Shown here: one piece after another, positions 24,874 through 33,383 of the stretch
Position numbering within the stretch: the first letter of the stretch is position 1
Layout: each line of letters starts with the position of its first letter
Source: CAVRCT01 sp963719645
Lineage (GTDB): Bacteria > Pseudomonadota > Gammaproteobacteria > DSM-16500
Direction: 5' to 3'
Length of the DNA stretch: 64,000 bases
NCBI GenBank assembly: GCA_963719645.1
Contig: CAVRCT010000005.1
Span: 496,001-560,000 of the forward strand
Position numbers and translations under genes: made by a program
Notes under the pieces: model-generated
What the model was told of the DNA's origin: nothing
Databases searched by the model: none
The model's input: the letters and a program-made list of their open reading frames with translations, nothing else

Positions 24874-25605
24874 ATGTTGTGGTTAAAAATAGTAGCGTGT
24901 GCTGCGATGGGTTGCATGATTTTTGGCGGTGTTGAACTGGCCGCTGCGATGAATGATTTTTCCCATTTATCTGACGAATTGCAGATTGCGCAGCCATCGC
25001 TTCATTCAAATAAATTAGTGCGCTTCCATCCACTGAGAGACAGTAATCAGTTAATCAATGTGATCGTCGATCAAATGCAAGGGGCGGGTTTGTTAGTGAT
25101 GCAGGCAACGATTGAACGCGCTCAATCAGACAAAACCCAAATTGCATTTGAAATACAAGGCGACTTTTATCAGTTAATCCATTTTTTTCAGACGACATTA
25201 AATCAGCAAATTGTGTTGCAAATGGATGCGCTGCAGATGGATGCTCGCTCAGAAAAAAATTTGATTTTATTAAAAGCTACGGTGTTGAATGGATATTTTG
25301 ATCAGGCTAAATCATCTCTTCGTCAAGCCATCCAGGCGGATCCTTTTCATGGCAACTATTTTATAAATTTATTATTTGATCGTGCGCCAAAAACAAGCGT
25401 ACCTTCTCTGAAAGATATTCACTATGTGGGATTTTTTCAATTAGGCGATGAAAAAACCGCTGTTTTTTTATTGCCGCATGGATTGCTGTACGATGCAAAA
25501 CGGCAGGAATCCGTGGGTCAAGAGGGAGCGAGAGTGATGCAGATTGATCAAGCCTCCGTCACCTTAGAACTTCATCAACAAGTCATTCGCAAATTACGTG
25601 TGTAG
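24874..25605 (+). CDS. PilO-PilP fusion protein of the type IV pilus
   Basis: The 243-aa product combines what are usually two genes. Residues 1-155 resemble a shortened PilO: a membrane helix at about 3-23, almost no coiled coil, then the ferredoxin-like QIAFEIQGDFYQLIHFFQTT region. Residues about 160-243 resemble the PilP beta domain: DIHYVGFFQLGDEKTAVFLL, then HGLLYDAKRQESVGQEGARV, ending in TLELHQQVIRKL. PilP is normally a separate lipoprotein; here it has no signal or lipobox of its own. The gene sits 1 nt after pilN and 9 nt before pilQ, where pilO and pilP normally stand. Confidence 0.75.
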   Translation: MLWLKIVACAAMGCMIFGGVELAAAMNDFSHLSDELQIAQPSLHSNKLVRFHPLRDSNQLINVIVDQMQGAGLLVMQATIERAQSDKTQIAFEIQGDFYQLIHFFQTTLNQQIVLQMDALQMDARSEKNLILLKATVLNGYFDQAKSSLRQAIQADPFHGNYFINLLFDRAPKTSVPSLKDIHYVGFFQLGDEKTAVFLLPHGLLYDAKRQESVGQEGARVMQIDQASVTLELHQQVIRKLRV

Positions 25606-25614
25606 AGAATCCTG

Positions 25615-26823
25615 ATGGTCAAGAAAATGGTAAGCCTTTTATTTTTATTTTTTTGGGTGAGCGCAAGTCATGCAACCGTCACGAAAATGGATTTGGATTT
25701 GCTCAATGTTAATTTGCCCGATGCACTCCATTTATTGGCTAAAACGTTAAACATTAATATGATGTTGATGCCAGATGTCTCGGGAACGGTTTCATTGCAT
25801 TTGAAAAATGTGTCGGCTGAACGCGCATTGGAGTTGATGTTGGCAACCCATGGTTTAACTAAAATTCTACAATCCAATATCTGGTTGATTGGTCCGAAAG
25901 AAGAATTACTGCGAGAGCAGCAAGCCAATGTCAAGTTACAAGAGGCAACTGACGCAGCAGCACCGTTAGCGACAATGGTTTGGCGTATTCGCTATGCCAA
26001 AGCGGATACCATCGCGCATTTGTTGCAAGATAATACCGGTTCTTTGTTGTCAAAACGGGGATTGCTTCATGTGGATTTACGTACGAATACCATTTATGCG
26101 CGAGATATCGCGGATCATTTGCAAACCATCCACCACGTCATTCAACAATTAGATGTGCCGGTGCAGCAAGTGATGATTGAAACGAAATTGGTGAGTATTG
26201 ACAGTGATTATGAACGTCAATTGGGTATCCATTTTAGTGAAGGGGATAATGCAGTGGCGGCTGGGCATTATCGTTTCGCGGTTGTGAAATTGCCAAATCA
26301 TTCGGTGTTAGATATTGAGCTGGCAGCGCTTGAAAATGAAGGGCATGGTGAACTCATTTCGAGTCCGCGCTTATTTACGGCCAATCAACAAATGGCTTCG
26401 ATTGAGTCAGGTGAAGAAATTCCGTATCAAGAGATCAGTGTCAGTGGCGCCACGGGTGTTGCTTTCAAAAAAGCGGTGCTTAGTTTGCACGTCACGCCAC
26501 AAGTGTTACCCAATAATATGGTGTTATTGCAGCTGCAAATTAACCAGGACAAGCCAAGTCAGCACATGGTGCAGGGTGTTCCGGCTATTTCAACGCGTCA
26601 ATTGAGCACCCATATTTTGGCGAAAAATGGTCAGACTGTTGTTCTAGGAGGGATTTTTGAAACAGTAAATGGTGATTCGCAGCAACGAATTCCTATTTTA
26701 GGTAAAATTCCACTTGTCGGATTGCTCTTCCGCCAGCAAAATGTGCTTTTAAACAAGCGTGAATTATTAATTTTTGTTACTCCTATTCTAAATACGGAAT
26801 CAAGCAGTGAAGGCAAAGCATAA
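25615..26823 (+). CDS. pilQ: Type IV pilus secretin PilQ, short HofQ-like form
   Basis: The 402-aa product forms the outer-membrane pore of the pilus machine. A signal peptide (MVSLLFLFFWVSASHA region) is followed by an STN domain (MDLDLLNVNLPDALHLLAK), one secretin N domain (RIRYAKADTIAHLLQ), and the secretin core ending in GQTVVLGGIFE, GKIPLVGLLFRQQ and ELLIFVTPIL. It lacks the N-terminal AMIN domains of 700-aa PilQ proteins and has the length of E. coli HofQ, a DNA-uptake secretin. With comM nearby this fits a competence role. It overlaps aroK by 17 nt. Confidence 0.9.
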   Translation: MVKKMVSLLFLFFWVSASHATVTKMDLDLLNVNLPDALHLLAKTLNINMMLMPDVSGTVSLHLKNVSAERALELMLATHGLTKILQSNIWLIGPKEELLREQQANVKLQEATDAAAPLATMVWRIRYAKADTIAHLLQDNTGSLLSKRGLLHVDLRTNTIYARDIADHLQTIHHVIQQLDVPVQQVMIETKLVSIDSDYERQLGIHFSEGDNAVAAGHYRFAVVKLPNHSVLDIELAALENEGHGELISSPRLFTANQQMASIESGEEIPYQEISVSGATGVAFKKAVLSLHVTPQVLPNNMVLLQLQINQDKPSQHMVQGVPAISTRQLSTHILAKNGQTVVLGGIFETVNGDSQQRIPILGKIPLVGLLFRQQNVLLNKRELLIFVTPILNTESSSEGKA

Positions 26824-27346
26824 AAATATTTTTTTAGTGGGTCCAATGGGCGCTGGCAAAAGCAGTGTGGGGAAGTATTTAGCCGCTCAACTGGGCATGG
26901 ATTTTTATGATACGGATGAAGAAATTGAAAAACGGACGGGTGTTGATATCGGCTGGATTTTTGATCTTGAGGGTGAGGAAGGTTTTTTAAAGCGTGAGGA
27001 AGGCGTTGTTGCTGAGTTAGTGGAATTATCTAATATTATTTTAGCGACGGGCGGTGGCACCGTGACATCCTCAGTGAGTCGAGAATTGCTGCGTCAAAAT
27101 GGCATTATCGTTTATTTAGAAGTGTCTTTGCGGTATCAAGACAATCGCACGATCAACGACAGCCGTCGTCCGATGTTGCGCGTCGATAACCGTCAAGAAG
27201 TCTTAGAAAAATTGCAAGTACAGCGTGAGCCGATTTACCAAGACATTGCAGATGTCCGTGTCTTAACGGATAAACGCAATGTCCGCGCGGTGGCAGAGGA
27301 TATTATGCATGCACTGGGGACGAGCGGGAAAAAATTCACCGATTGA
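26807..27346 (+). CDS. aroK: Shikimate kinase
   Basis: AroK phosphorylates shikimate in aromatic amino acid synthesis. The 179-aa product has NIFLVGPMGAGKSSVGKYLA (P-loop), DTDEEIEKRTG for shikimate binding, and ATGGGTV near residue 80. SRRPMLR is the lid. The start is a GTG at 26807 inside pilQ, giving VKAKHKNIFLVGPMG aligned with E. coli AroK. The pilQ-aroK order is conserved, but the usual next gene aroB is absent and replaced by an R2 repeat and a terminator. Confidence 0.96.
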   Translation: MKAKHKNIFLVGPMGAGKSSVGKYLAAQLGMDFYDTDEEIEKRTGVDIGWIFDLEGEEGFLKREEGVVAELVELSNIILATGGGTVTSSVSRELLRQNGIIVYLEVSLRYQDNRTINDSRRPMLRVDNRQEVLEKLQVQREPIYQDIADVRVLTDKRNVRAVAEDIMHALGTSGKKFTD

Positions 27347-27360
27347 GAAAGGAATGCGGC

Positions 27361-27502
27361 TTTTTATACAAATCCCCCTTGTTCCCCCTTTTTCAAAGTG
27401 GGAGACCTTCTAAGCAGCAATACACTCTCGCTGTTAAAGCACAGACTGCTTAGAAGGTTTCCCCCTTTGAAAAAGGGGGAGCAAGGGGGATTTGTATAAA
27501 AT
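27361..27502. repeat. R2 palindrome with an inner hairpin
   Basis: Outer arms TTTTTATACAAATCCCCC and GGGGGATTTGTATAAAA are inverted copies. The interior carries a second inverted pair on ACCTTCTAAGCAG (left) and CTGCTTAGAAGGT (right). The interior resembles 20446-20510, not the R3 interiors. Confidence 0.85.
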
Positions 27503-27511
27503 AATTTATAC

Positions 27512-27541
27512 AAAAAAAAGCACCCAGTGGGTGCTTTTTTA
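27512..27541. terminator. Bidirectional intrinsic terminator
   Basis: The hairpin GCACCC-AGT-GGGTGC is flanked by AAAAAAAA on the left and TTTTTT on the right. It can stop aroK transcription on the plus strand and the lipoprotein gene on the minus strand. Confidence 0.92.
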
Positions 27542-27557
27542 ATATAAACACTAAAGC

Positions 27558-28076
27558 TTAGTTGCTAGGTGCAGGTGCTGTTGTACCGCTAACCGCTGTG
27601 TTTGTTGTTGAGCCAGCGGGTGCAGTCGTTGTGGTGGTTGTTGTTGTATTGGTGGCTGGCATCGCGGGTGCTGCAGTTGTTGGAGCAGCAGGCGCAGCAG
27701 CGGCAGGCATTGTTGCGTTAGCAGCAGGTGCTGTTGTTGGCGTGGTAGCAGCAGCTGCATCCGGTGTGGTGGCTGGCGCAGTGGGTGCAGCAGCACCTTG
27801 AGCAGCAGCTGTGTTATTGGATTGATCGGTTGAATTCATGGTGTTGCTAGCACTGGTTTCTGGCTGAGCAGGTTGTGTGGTCGTTGTCGTGGTTGTTGTC
27901 GTATCAGCACTTGCTGTTGTGTTCGCAGCAGGTTGCTGTGTCGCATCCGTCGTTTGTTGAGCAGGCTGCGCGGAAGCTGTGCCGCTGGTGCTTGTATCAT
28001 TGGGTTTTTGTTGACAAGCTGTGACACCCGCTAAGCAAAGACCGGCCAATGTAGCCGCTAAGATGTGTTTACGCAT
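27558..28076 (-). CDS. Low-complexity Ala/Thr/Pro-rich lipoprotein
   Basis: The 172-aa product has a lipoprotein signal peptide (MRKHILAATLAGLCLAGVTAC) with Cys at residue 21, then QQKPNDTSTSG. The mature part is almost only Ala, Thr, Pro, Ser, Asn and Gln, including two runs of eight or nine Thr and repeated AAPTAP-type units. It contains no other Cys and almost no charged residues. Such a mucin-like chain would be extended and may be a surface spacer or a glycosylation target. No family is recognised. The opposite strand is also open over part of it because of the GTT/GCA repeats; the lipobox supports the minus strand. Confidence 0.8.
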   Translation of the reverse strand: MRKHILAATLAGLCLAGVTACQQKPNDTSTSGTASAQPAQQTTDATQQPAANTTASADTTTTTTTTTQPAQPETSASNTMNSTDQSNNTAAAQGAAAPTAPATTPDAAAATTPTTAPAANATMPAAAAPAAPTTAAPAMPATNTTTTTTTTAPAGSTTNTAVSGTTAPAPSN

Positions 28077-28220
28077 ATTCGGAGTTCCCTCACTAAAGGT
28101 TAATAAATAAATTTAGCCTAATATCGTATCCTAAAGTTATTGATAGATCAAAGAAGTTGTAGGGAATATTTCCGTTTAAATGTTAAATTATCCAGATCGT
28201 GAAGTAGAAAGGGTGTTGCT

Positions 28221-29285
28221 ATGATCCAATTAAAAAATGACCGTTTACTTAAAACCATTCGCCGCGAGCCAATCGATAGAACACCGATCTGGATCATGCG
28301 CCAAGCCGGACGTTATTTGCCGGAATATCGTGCCATACGGCAGCAAGCAGGCAGTTTTTTGACCCTGTGTAAAACACCGGAGTTAGCGTGTGAAGTCACG
28401 TTACAACCGCTCAAACGTTTCCCCCTGGATGCGGCTATTTTATTTTCTGATATTTTAACGATCCCGGATGCCATGGGGTTGGGGTTACATTTCGTGGAAG
28501 GCGAAGGCCCGCAATTTGAGCGGCCGCTGACAACCGCTCGTGCGATTGACGCGTTAGGTGTACCTGATCCGGAACAAAGTTTACGCTATGTCTTAGATGC
28601 CATTCGTCTGATCCAACAGGAATTGTCAGGCAGCGTTCCTCTGATTGGATTCTGCGGCAGTCCTTGGACGTTGGCCACGTATATGATTGAAGGACGGTCG
28701 AATAAAGAATTTCCTGCTATCCGAAAAATGCTGCGTGAAGAGCCTGCCTTGTTACACAAATTGTTAACGATTTTGGCCAAATCAGTGGCGGAACATTTGA
28801 ATGCGCAAATTAAAGCGGGTGTGCAAGCGGTGATGATTTTTGATACCTGGGGCGGTATGTTACCGACCGCTGACTATCAAATGTTTTCATTACATTACGT
28901 TCAGCAAATTTTGCAGCAATTAATTCGCGAGCACCAAGGAACATCTGTCCCCGTGATTTTATTTACCAAAGGGGGCGGCGCTTGGTTAGAACTAATGACC
29001 GAAACCGGTTGCAATGTGTTGGGTGTCGATTGGCAAGTAAATTTGACAGAAGCACGCAAACGCGTGGGAGAAAAAGTGACATTACAAGGAAATTTAAATC
29101 CAGGTGTGTTATTGCAGTCGCCAGATGACATCCAGCAACATGTCGCGCGTATTTTAGCGGAATTTGGTAAAGGATCAGGTCATATCTTTAATTTAGGTCA
29201 CGGCATCACGCCGGACGTGCCGCCTGAAAATGTAGCTGTTTTAATCGACGCTGTGCATTCGCTGAGTAGGCAATATCATGAGTAA
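28221..29285 (+). CDS. hemE: Uroporphyrinogen decarboxylase
   Basis: HemE converts uroporphyrinogen III to coproporphyrinogen III in heme synthesis. The 354-aa product shows both signatures: PIWIMRQAGRYLPEYR near residue 22 and GFCGSPWTLATYMIEGRS near residue 143. It also has the active-site Asp in ILFSDILTIPDAMG and the C-terminal FNLGHGITPDVPPENV. Length equals E. coli HemE. It overlaps the next gene by 8 nt. Confidence 0.97.
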   Translation: MIQLKNDRLLKTIRREPIDRTPIWIMRQAGRYLPEYRAIRQQAGSFLTLCKTPELACEVTLQPLKRFPLDAAILFSDILTIPDAMGLGLHFVEGEGPQFERPLTTARAIDALGVPDPEQSLRYVLDAIRLIQQELSGSVPLIGFCGSPWTLATYMIEGRSNKEFPAIRKMLREEPALLHKLLTILAKSVAEHLNAQIKAGVQAVMIFDTWGGMLPTADYQMFSLHYVQQILQQLIREHQGTSVPVILFTKGGGAWLELMTETGCNVLGVDWQVNLTEARKRVGEKVTLQGNLNPGVLLQSPDDIQQHVARILAEFGKGSGHIFNLGHGITPDVPPENVAVLIDAVHSLSRQYHE

Positions 29286-30252
29286 ATCAGAAGGTTTCAA
29301 ACCCGCTTGGTGGTTACCCGGTTCACATTTACAAACACTGTGGCCGACTTTTTGCCGACGGTTAAATAAGTCGATTGTGTTTCAGCGTGAACGATTAGAA
29401 TTGCCCGATGGTGATTTTATCGATTTAGATTGGGTCAATGCAGATACCAACGCGCCTATTGTCGTCGTGCTGCACGGTTTAGAAGGTTCCAGTGAATCGC
29501 CCTATGCCAATGGCATGTTGATGGCGATGCAAAATCAAGGTTGGCGCGGTGTGTTGATGCATTTTCGCAGCTGCAGTGGCGAATTAAACCGTCATGCACG
29601 CGCGTATCATTCCGGCGATACCACCGATGTGGCTTATTTAATTAAAACGATTCGTGATCGTGAACCGGATGCGTTATTAGCGGCAGTTGGTTTTTCGCTC
29701 GGCGGCAATGTGTTGTTGAAATGGCTGGGCGAGACAGGGGACACGAATCCGTTGAGCGCCGCTGTTGCCATTTCAGTGCCGTTCGAATTAGCCAATGCAG
29801 TTGATCGTGTGCAATATGGTTTCTCTCGTATTTATCAGTGGCATTTTTTAAAAAGCTTGTTGAAAAAAATTCAACAGAAATTAGATACGAAAAAAATTCA
29901 AATGAAAATTCCACCGTTGGCCAACGTAAAAACGCTGCATGAATTTGATGATAAAATCACAGCGCCGCTGCACGGTTTTATCAATGCAGAGGATTATTAT
30001 CAACGGTCGAGCTGTCGGCAATTTTTACGAAAAATCAGTGTTCCAACCTTAGTGTTGCAATCCAGAGATGATCCTTTTATGACAGCAGATGTGCTGCCGA
30101 ATCCTCATGAATTATCCACGAGCATTGTGCTTGAGTTAACGAATAAAGGCGGTCATGTTGGATTTGTAGCGGGCAAAACGCCTTGGCACGTTGAATATTG
30201 GTTGGAGAGTCGCGTGCCTAATTTTTTACAGAACTATTTAGCTATAAAGTAA
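29278..30252 (+). CDS. YheT-like alpha/beta hydrolase
   Basis: The 324-aa product starts with the family-typical FKPAWWLPGSHLQTLWPTF. It has the oxyanion-hole HGLEGSSESPYANG near residue 62, the nucleophile elbow GFSLGGN near residue 139, an Asp in LQSRDDPFM, and the catalytic His in KGGHVGFV. This is the YheT/ABHD esterase group; the natural substrate is not established. The ATG lies inside the hemE 3' end, so the two are co-translated. Confidence 0.88.
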   Translation: MSKSEGFKPAWWLPGSHLQTLWPTFCRRLNKSIVFQRERLELPDGDFIDLDWVNADTNAPIVVVLHGLEGSSESPYANGMLMAMQNQGWRGVLMHFRSCSGELNRHARAYHSGDTTDVAYLIKTIRDREPDALLAAVGFSLGGNVLLKWLGETGDTNPLSAAVAISVPFELANAVDRVQYGFSRIYQWHFLKSLLKKIQQKLDTKKIQMKIPPLANVKTLHEFDDKITAPLHGFINAEDYYQRSSCRQFLRKISVPTLVLQSRDDPFMTADVLPNPHELSTSIVLELTNKGGHVGFVAGKTPWHVEYWLESRVPNFLQNYLAIK

Positions 30253-30266
30253 TCATGAGGTGAATG

Positions 30267-31292
30267 ATGTCTATGTTACAAAGCTGGCACGAAGAAAAGT
30301 GTTCTGCGTATTTATATCGTATTATTGCAAAACATGAGCCAGACGCTGGGCGACAAAAATTATTTCTTGAGTTGGCAGACGGCGCAGACAAACAAGCGCA
30401 TATTTGGGAAAACAAAATCCAAAAAAATGGGGATACCCACGAGTTAGTTTATCGACCTGATTTGCGCGCACGGTTTGTCGGGCGTTTGTTAGATATTTTT
30501 AAACCGGAACAAATTCGTTTTATTTTGTCCGCGATGAAAGTGCGGGGTATGTCAATTTATTCAGGCGCACCGGCAATGCATTCGGCGATTGCGCATTTGG
30601 AACAGCGCCATAAAGGCATTACTTACGCAGGCAATTTGCGCGCCGCGATTTTTGGGGTGAGCGATGGCATGGTGTCAAATGTGAGTTTAATTCTCGGTAT
30701 GATCGGGGCTGAAACCAGTTATGAAACCATTGTACTGGCGGGTGTTGCGGGTCTATTAGCCGGAGCGTGCTCGATGGGCGCGGGTGAATATATTTCAGTG
30801 CGTTCACAGCGAGAATTTTTGGAATATCAAATTGATTTGGAACGAGAAGAATTAGAATTATATCCTGAAGAAGAAGCGGCCGAATTAGCCGCTATTTATC
30901 GAGCACGCGGATTACCCAAAGAGGATGCCAAAAAATTGGCAAACCTCATGATCAGTGATCCCGATAAAGCATTGGATACGTTGGCGCGTGAAGAGCTGGG
31001 TTTGAATCCAGCGGAATTAGGCTCACCTTGGGGAGCGGCTATTTCGTCTTTTTTAGCGTTCTCTGGGGGTGCATTTATCCCGTTAATCCCCTTTATGCTA
31101 AGTAAACAAATTGTGAATATTTATTTTAGTTTGGGTTTAACAGCGGTCTCATTATTTTTAATTGGTGCATTTTTAAGTTTGTTCACGAGTCGCAGCGCCT
31201 GGCGCAGCGGTTTTCGCATGTTGTTTATTGGTGTATTGGCGGGCGTTGTGACATTTACGATTGGGCGATTGGTTGGAGTGGTTTTGCAATAG
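30267..31292 (+). CDS. VIT1/CCC1-family metal transporter with N-terminal ferritin-like region
   Basis: The 341-aa product combines an N-terminal helical region (about 1-125, with repeated Glu and His such as WHEEKCSAYLYRIIAKHEP and ADGADKQAHIWENK) that resembles a rubrerythrin-type di-iron domain, and a C-terminal VIT1 domain. The latter has FGVSDGMVSNVSLILGM, the SMGAGEYISVRSQREFLE signature, a charged cytosolic Glu-rich helix pair, and three terminal helices. Relatives export or store Fe(II)/Mn(II). ATG at 30267 has better spacing from GAGG than that at 30264. It follows the YheT-like gene by 14 nt. Confidence 0.88.
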   Translation: MSMLQSWHEEKCSAYLYRIIAKHEPDAGRQKLFLELADGADKQAHIWENKIQKNGDTHELVYRPDLRARFVGRLLDIFKPEQIRFILSAMKVRGMSIYSGAPAMHSAIAHLEQRHKGITYAGNLRAAIFGVSDGMVSNVSLILGMIGAETSYETIVLAGVAGLLAGACSMGAGEYISVRSQREFLEYQIDLEREELELYPEEEAAELAAIYRARGLPKEDAKKLANLMISDPDKALDTLAREELGLNPAELGSPWGAAISSFLAFSGGAFIPLIPFMLSKQIVNIYFSLGLTAVSLFLIGAFLSLFTSRSAWRSGFRMLFIGVLAGVVTFTIGRLVGVVLQ

Positions 31293-31349
31293 TGAATTTA
31301 GGATTATGCAACAGATTTGGCTGTCTCCAAAGAACTTCATCCGTGAGTC

Positions 31350-31587
31350 CAATGGTACTAGCTTAAGAACTGTCATCCCGGAATTTAGTAGCTCTTAACG
31401 AGCGCCTTTTGCTCGTTTAGAGCTACTTAATGTCCGGGATCCATTTTCAATTTATCGCCTTTTTGTTTTTTATCTTATGTGCTTTAAGCAAAATGGATCC
31501 CGGACATTAACTGGCGCTAAATTCGCAAAAAGCGCTCATTAAGCGCCAGTAAATTCCGGGATGACAGTTCTTAAGCTAGTGTCATTG
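31350..31587. mobile_element. R4 MITE-like element, 238 bp
   Basis: Ends CAATGGTACTAGCTTAAG and CTTAAGCTAGTGTCATTG match the copy at 20534-20770, with the same internal hairpins. Flanking 11-mers ATCCGTGAGTC (31339-31349) and ATCCCTGACCT (31588-31598) agree at 7 positions, consistent with an old duplicated target. The left flank CTTCATCCGTGAGT is itself a piece of an R3 interior. The rest of the 412-bp gap after 31292 shows nothing else. Confidence 0.85.
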
Positions 31588-31704
31588 ATCCCTGACCTTC
31601 TCTTCCCGCAAAAAGCGCGGGAGGAGAGACAGACTCACCGGTAAAGTTCTTTTTCGATGCTTAGCCTTGAAAGGGTTAACTTACTCAGAATAACCACTCC
31701 AACC

Positions 31705-31944
31705 TTACGACTTTATCACCAGAATTAAAATTTCTTCTTCTTCGATTTTATAAATCAATCGCAAATGATTCATGTCCTCTGCGTATAACCCCGTCATGCC
31801 ATCGATTTTTTGCGCACCCGGTGGGCGAGGGTTGACTGCCAATGCTTCAATTAATTTGATCACTGACTTGCGTTGCTTGCTGGGCAGTTCTTTAATGTGT
31901 TGCGCAGCGTTGGGTGCAATTTTTACCGAGTACGGAGTTGCCAC
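31705..31944 (-). CDS. RelE/ParE-family toxin of a toxin-antitoxin pair
   Basis: The 79-aa product starts MATPYSVKIAPNAAQHIKEL with the RelE-type fold pattern (helix KQRKSVIKLIEALAVNPRP, then LYAEDMNHLRLIYKIEEEE and LILVIKS). RelE family mRNA interferases usually continue with a GHRRxVY tail after the last strand; here the stop comes right after LVIKS, so the C-terminal catalytic residues may be missing. It starts 2 nt after the antitoxin gene. It may be an inactive or divergent toxin. Confidence 0.82.
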   Translation of the reverse strand: MATPYSVKIAPNAAQHIKELPSKQRKSVIKLIEALAVNPRPPGAQKIDGMTGLYAEDMNHLRLIYKIEEEEILILVIKS

Positions 31945-31946
31945 AA

Positions 31947-32207
31947 TTAAGAGTCCATTTTATCTTTGAGTTGTTCCAGTGACACGGCGCCCAGATTACG
32001 AATTTCTTTCAGCGCATCAATGGCATCATGTAAATCATGTTTATCTTGTGAGGCAAGAATTAAATTTAAATCTTCAATTGGAATAATGGCCGCCACATCT
32101 TTGCCTCGGCGTGTCAAAATAATTCGGTCTTTGCTGTGAGCCACACGGTTAATTAAATCAGTAAATTGTTCTTTTGCGTCGACTGTATTCATGGAAGTAG
32201 ATGTCAT
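31947..32207 (-). CDS. Phd/YefM-family antitoxin
   Basis: The 86-aa product has the Phd/YefM DNA-binding fold: NTVDAKEQFTDLINRVAHSK, then RIILTRRGKDVAAIIPIEDL, followed by a C-terminal toxin-binding helix segment. The ATG at 32207 has AAGGA upstream; a second ATG is five codons later. The antitoxin precedes the toxin as usual and probably represses the shared promoter. Confidence 0.9.
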   Translation of the reverse strand: MTSTSMNTVDAKEQFTDLINRVAHSKDRIILTRRGKDVAAIIPIEDLNLILASQDKHDLHDAIDALKEIRNLGAVSLEQLKDKMDS

Positions 32208-32225
32208 GTTTAAAATCCTTTTTAA

Positions 32226-32262
32226 AATGAAATCCCCCGCTGTCTGAATGGCAGCGGGGTGT
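32226..32262 (-). terminator. Intrinsic terminator after fba
   Basis: On the minus strand an 8-bp perfect stem (CCCCGCTG/CAGCGGGG, 32235-32242 and 32252-32259) with a 9-nt loop is followed by ATTTCATTTT. It lies 11 nt beyond the fba stop codon. Confidence 0.75.
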
Positions 32263-32272
32263 CTAGCGCTTA

Positions 32273-33307
32273 TTATGCGATGGAGGTTTCTTTTTCCAGG
32301 CTAGAGGAGTATTTACCCACGGCTGCCAAGCTATTCAATTTGGCGCGTTGATAAAACGTTTTTTGTGCAGCAGGAATATTTTTGTTATCGCCATGCCAAA
32401 TTTTCATTGCATAATCTTGCAGCGCACGCGCATAGGAATAGCTGAGATTCCAAGGCAAGTGGGGTGAGGATGCATTCATGGCATTTAAGTGAGCGGTGGC
32501 ATCTTCAGAGGATTGGCCGCCGGATAAAAAGTTAATGGTTGGAACAGCCGCAGGCACGGTGCGACGTAACACACGCAACGTGGCTTTTGCAACTTGTTCG
32601 ACAGTGGCTTTGGTCGCGCACTTCTTGCCGCTGATGACCATGCTGGGTTTTAAAATCATGTATTCTAATTTAACTTTATGACGGTATAAGGCGTTGAATA
32701 CTTCATGCAATACAGGCTCAGAGACTTCTTCGCAGCGCTCAATCGTGTGGTCGCCATCGATTAAGATCTCGGGTTCTACAATCGGGACAATGCCAGCGGC
32801 TTGGCAGAGAGCAGCATAGCTTGCCAGACCTTCTGCATTGGTTTGCATCGTTAAAAGGCTGGGGGTGGTTGCTGAAATGGTGTAAACAGCGCGCCATTTA
32901 GCAAAAGTGGCGCCTTTATTTTTATAATCCAGTAAGCGTTCTGCTAAACCATCTAAGCCCTGGGTGAATTGTTCATCGGTTGTAAACGGTAAATTGACTA
33001 ATCCTTTATCCACTTTAATGCCGGGTAAAATACCGAGCTTTTTTAATTTTTCGGGGAAAGGTGTGCCATCTAATGCTTTTTGATTCAAGGTTTCTTCAAA
33101 TAAAATAACGCCGCCTATGAATTCACTAATGCCGGGGGTGGTGACTAACATGTCACGGTAGGTGCGACGTGTTTCTTCAGTCGATTCGGTGTTGACCGCA
33201 GCAAATCGTTTGGTGATCGTGGCATTGCTCTCATCGGCCGCTAAGATACCTTTGCCGTGTACTGCCAATTGGTTAATCGTATTTTCTAAATCATTCAGTA
33301 GGGTCAT
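32273..33307 (-). CDS. Fructose-bisphosphate aldolase class I, eukaryote-like type
   Basis: The 344-aa product is a Schiff-base aldolase of the animal/plant type: KGILAADESNATITKRF near the N-terminus, FAKWRAVY (Lys of the active site), LEYMILKPSMVISGKKC with the Schiff-base Lys in LKPSM, and NFLSGGQSSEDATAHLN. Most gammaproteobacteria instead rely on class II FbaA or the short class I FbaB. It cleaves fructose 1,6-bisphosphate in glycolysis/gluconeogenesis. The gene is monocistronic, with its own terminator. Confidence 0.93.
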   Translation of the reverse strand: MTLLNDLENTINQLAVHGKGILAADESNATITKRFAAVNTESTEETRRTYRDMLVTTPGISEFIGGVILFEETLNQKALDGTPFPEKLKKLGILPGIKVDKGLVNLPFTTDEQFTQGLDGLAERLLDYKNKGATFAKWRAVYTISATTPSLLTMQTNAEGLASYAALCQAAGIVPIVEPEILIDGDHTIERCEEVSEPVLHEVFNALYRHKVKLEYMILKPSMVISGKKCATKATVEQVAKATLRVLRRTVPAAVPTINFLSGGQSSEDATAHLNAMNASSPHLPWNLSYSYARALQDYAMKIWHGDNKNIPAAQKTFYQRAKLNSLAAVGKYSSSLEKETSIA

Positions 33308-33383
33308 GACTGGGGTTCCTCAATGCTTTTTGTTAAGTGGGGCAAGGGTAGCATAAATAATTCATAGAGAAAACGTCGGTGTT

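Noticed and set aside
27562..27801. Valine/alanine-rich ORF on the plus strand opposite the lipoprotein
   Set aside because: It is a by-product of the low-complexity codons; the minus-strand frame has a lipoprotein signal, a start and a terminator.
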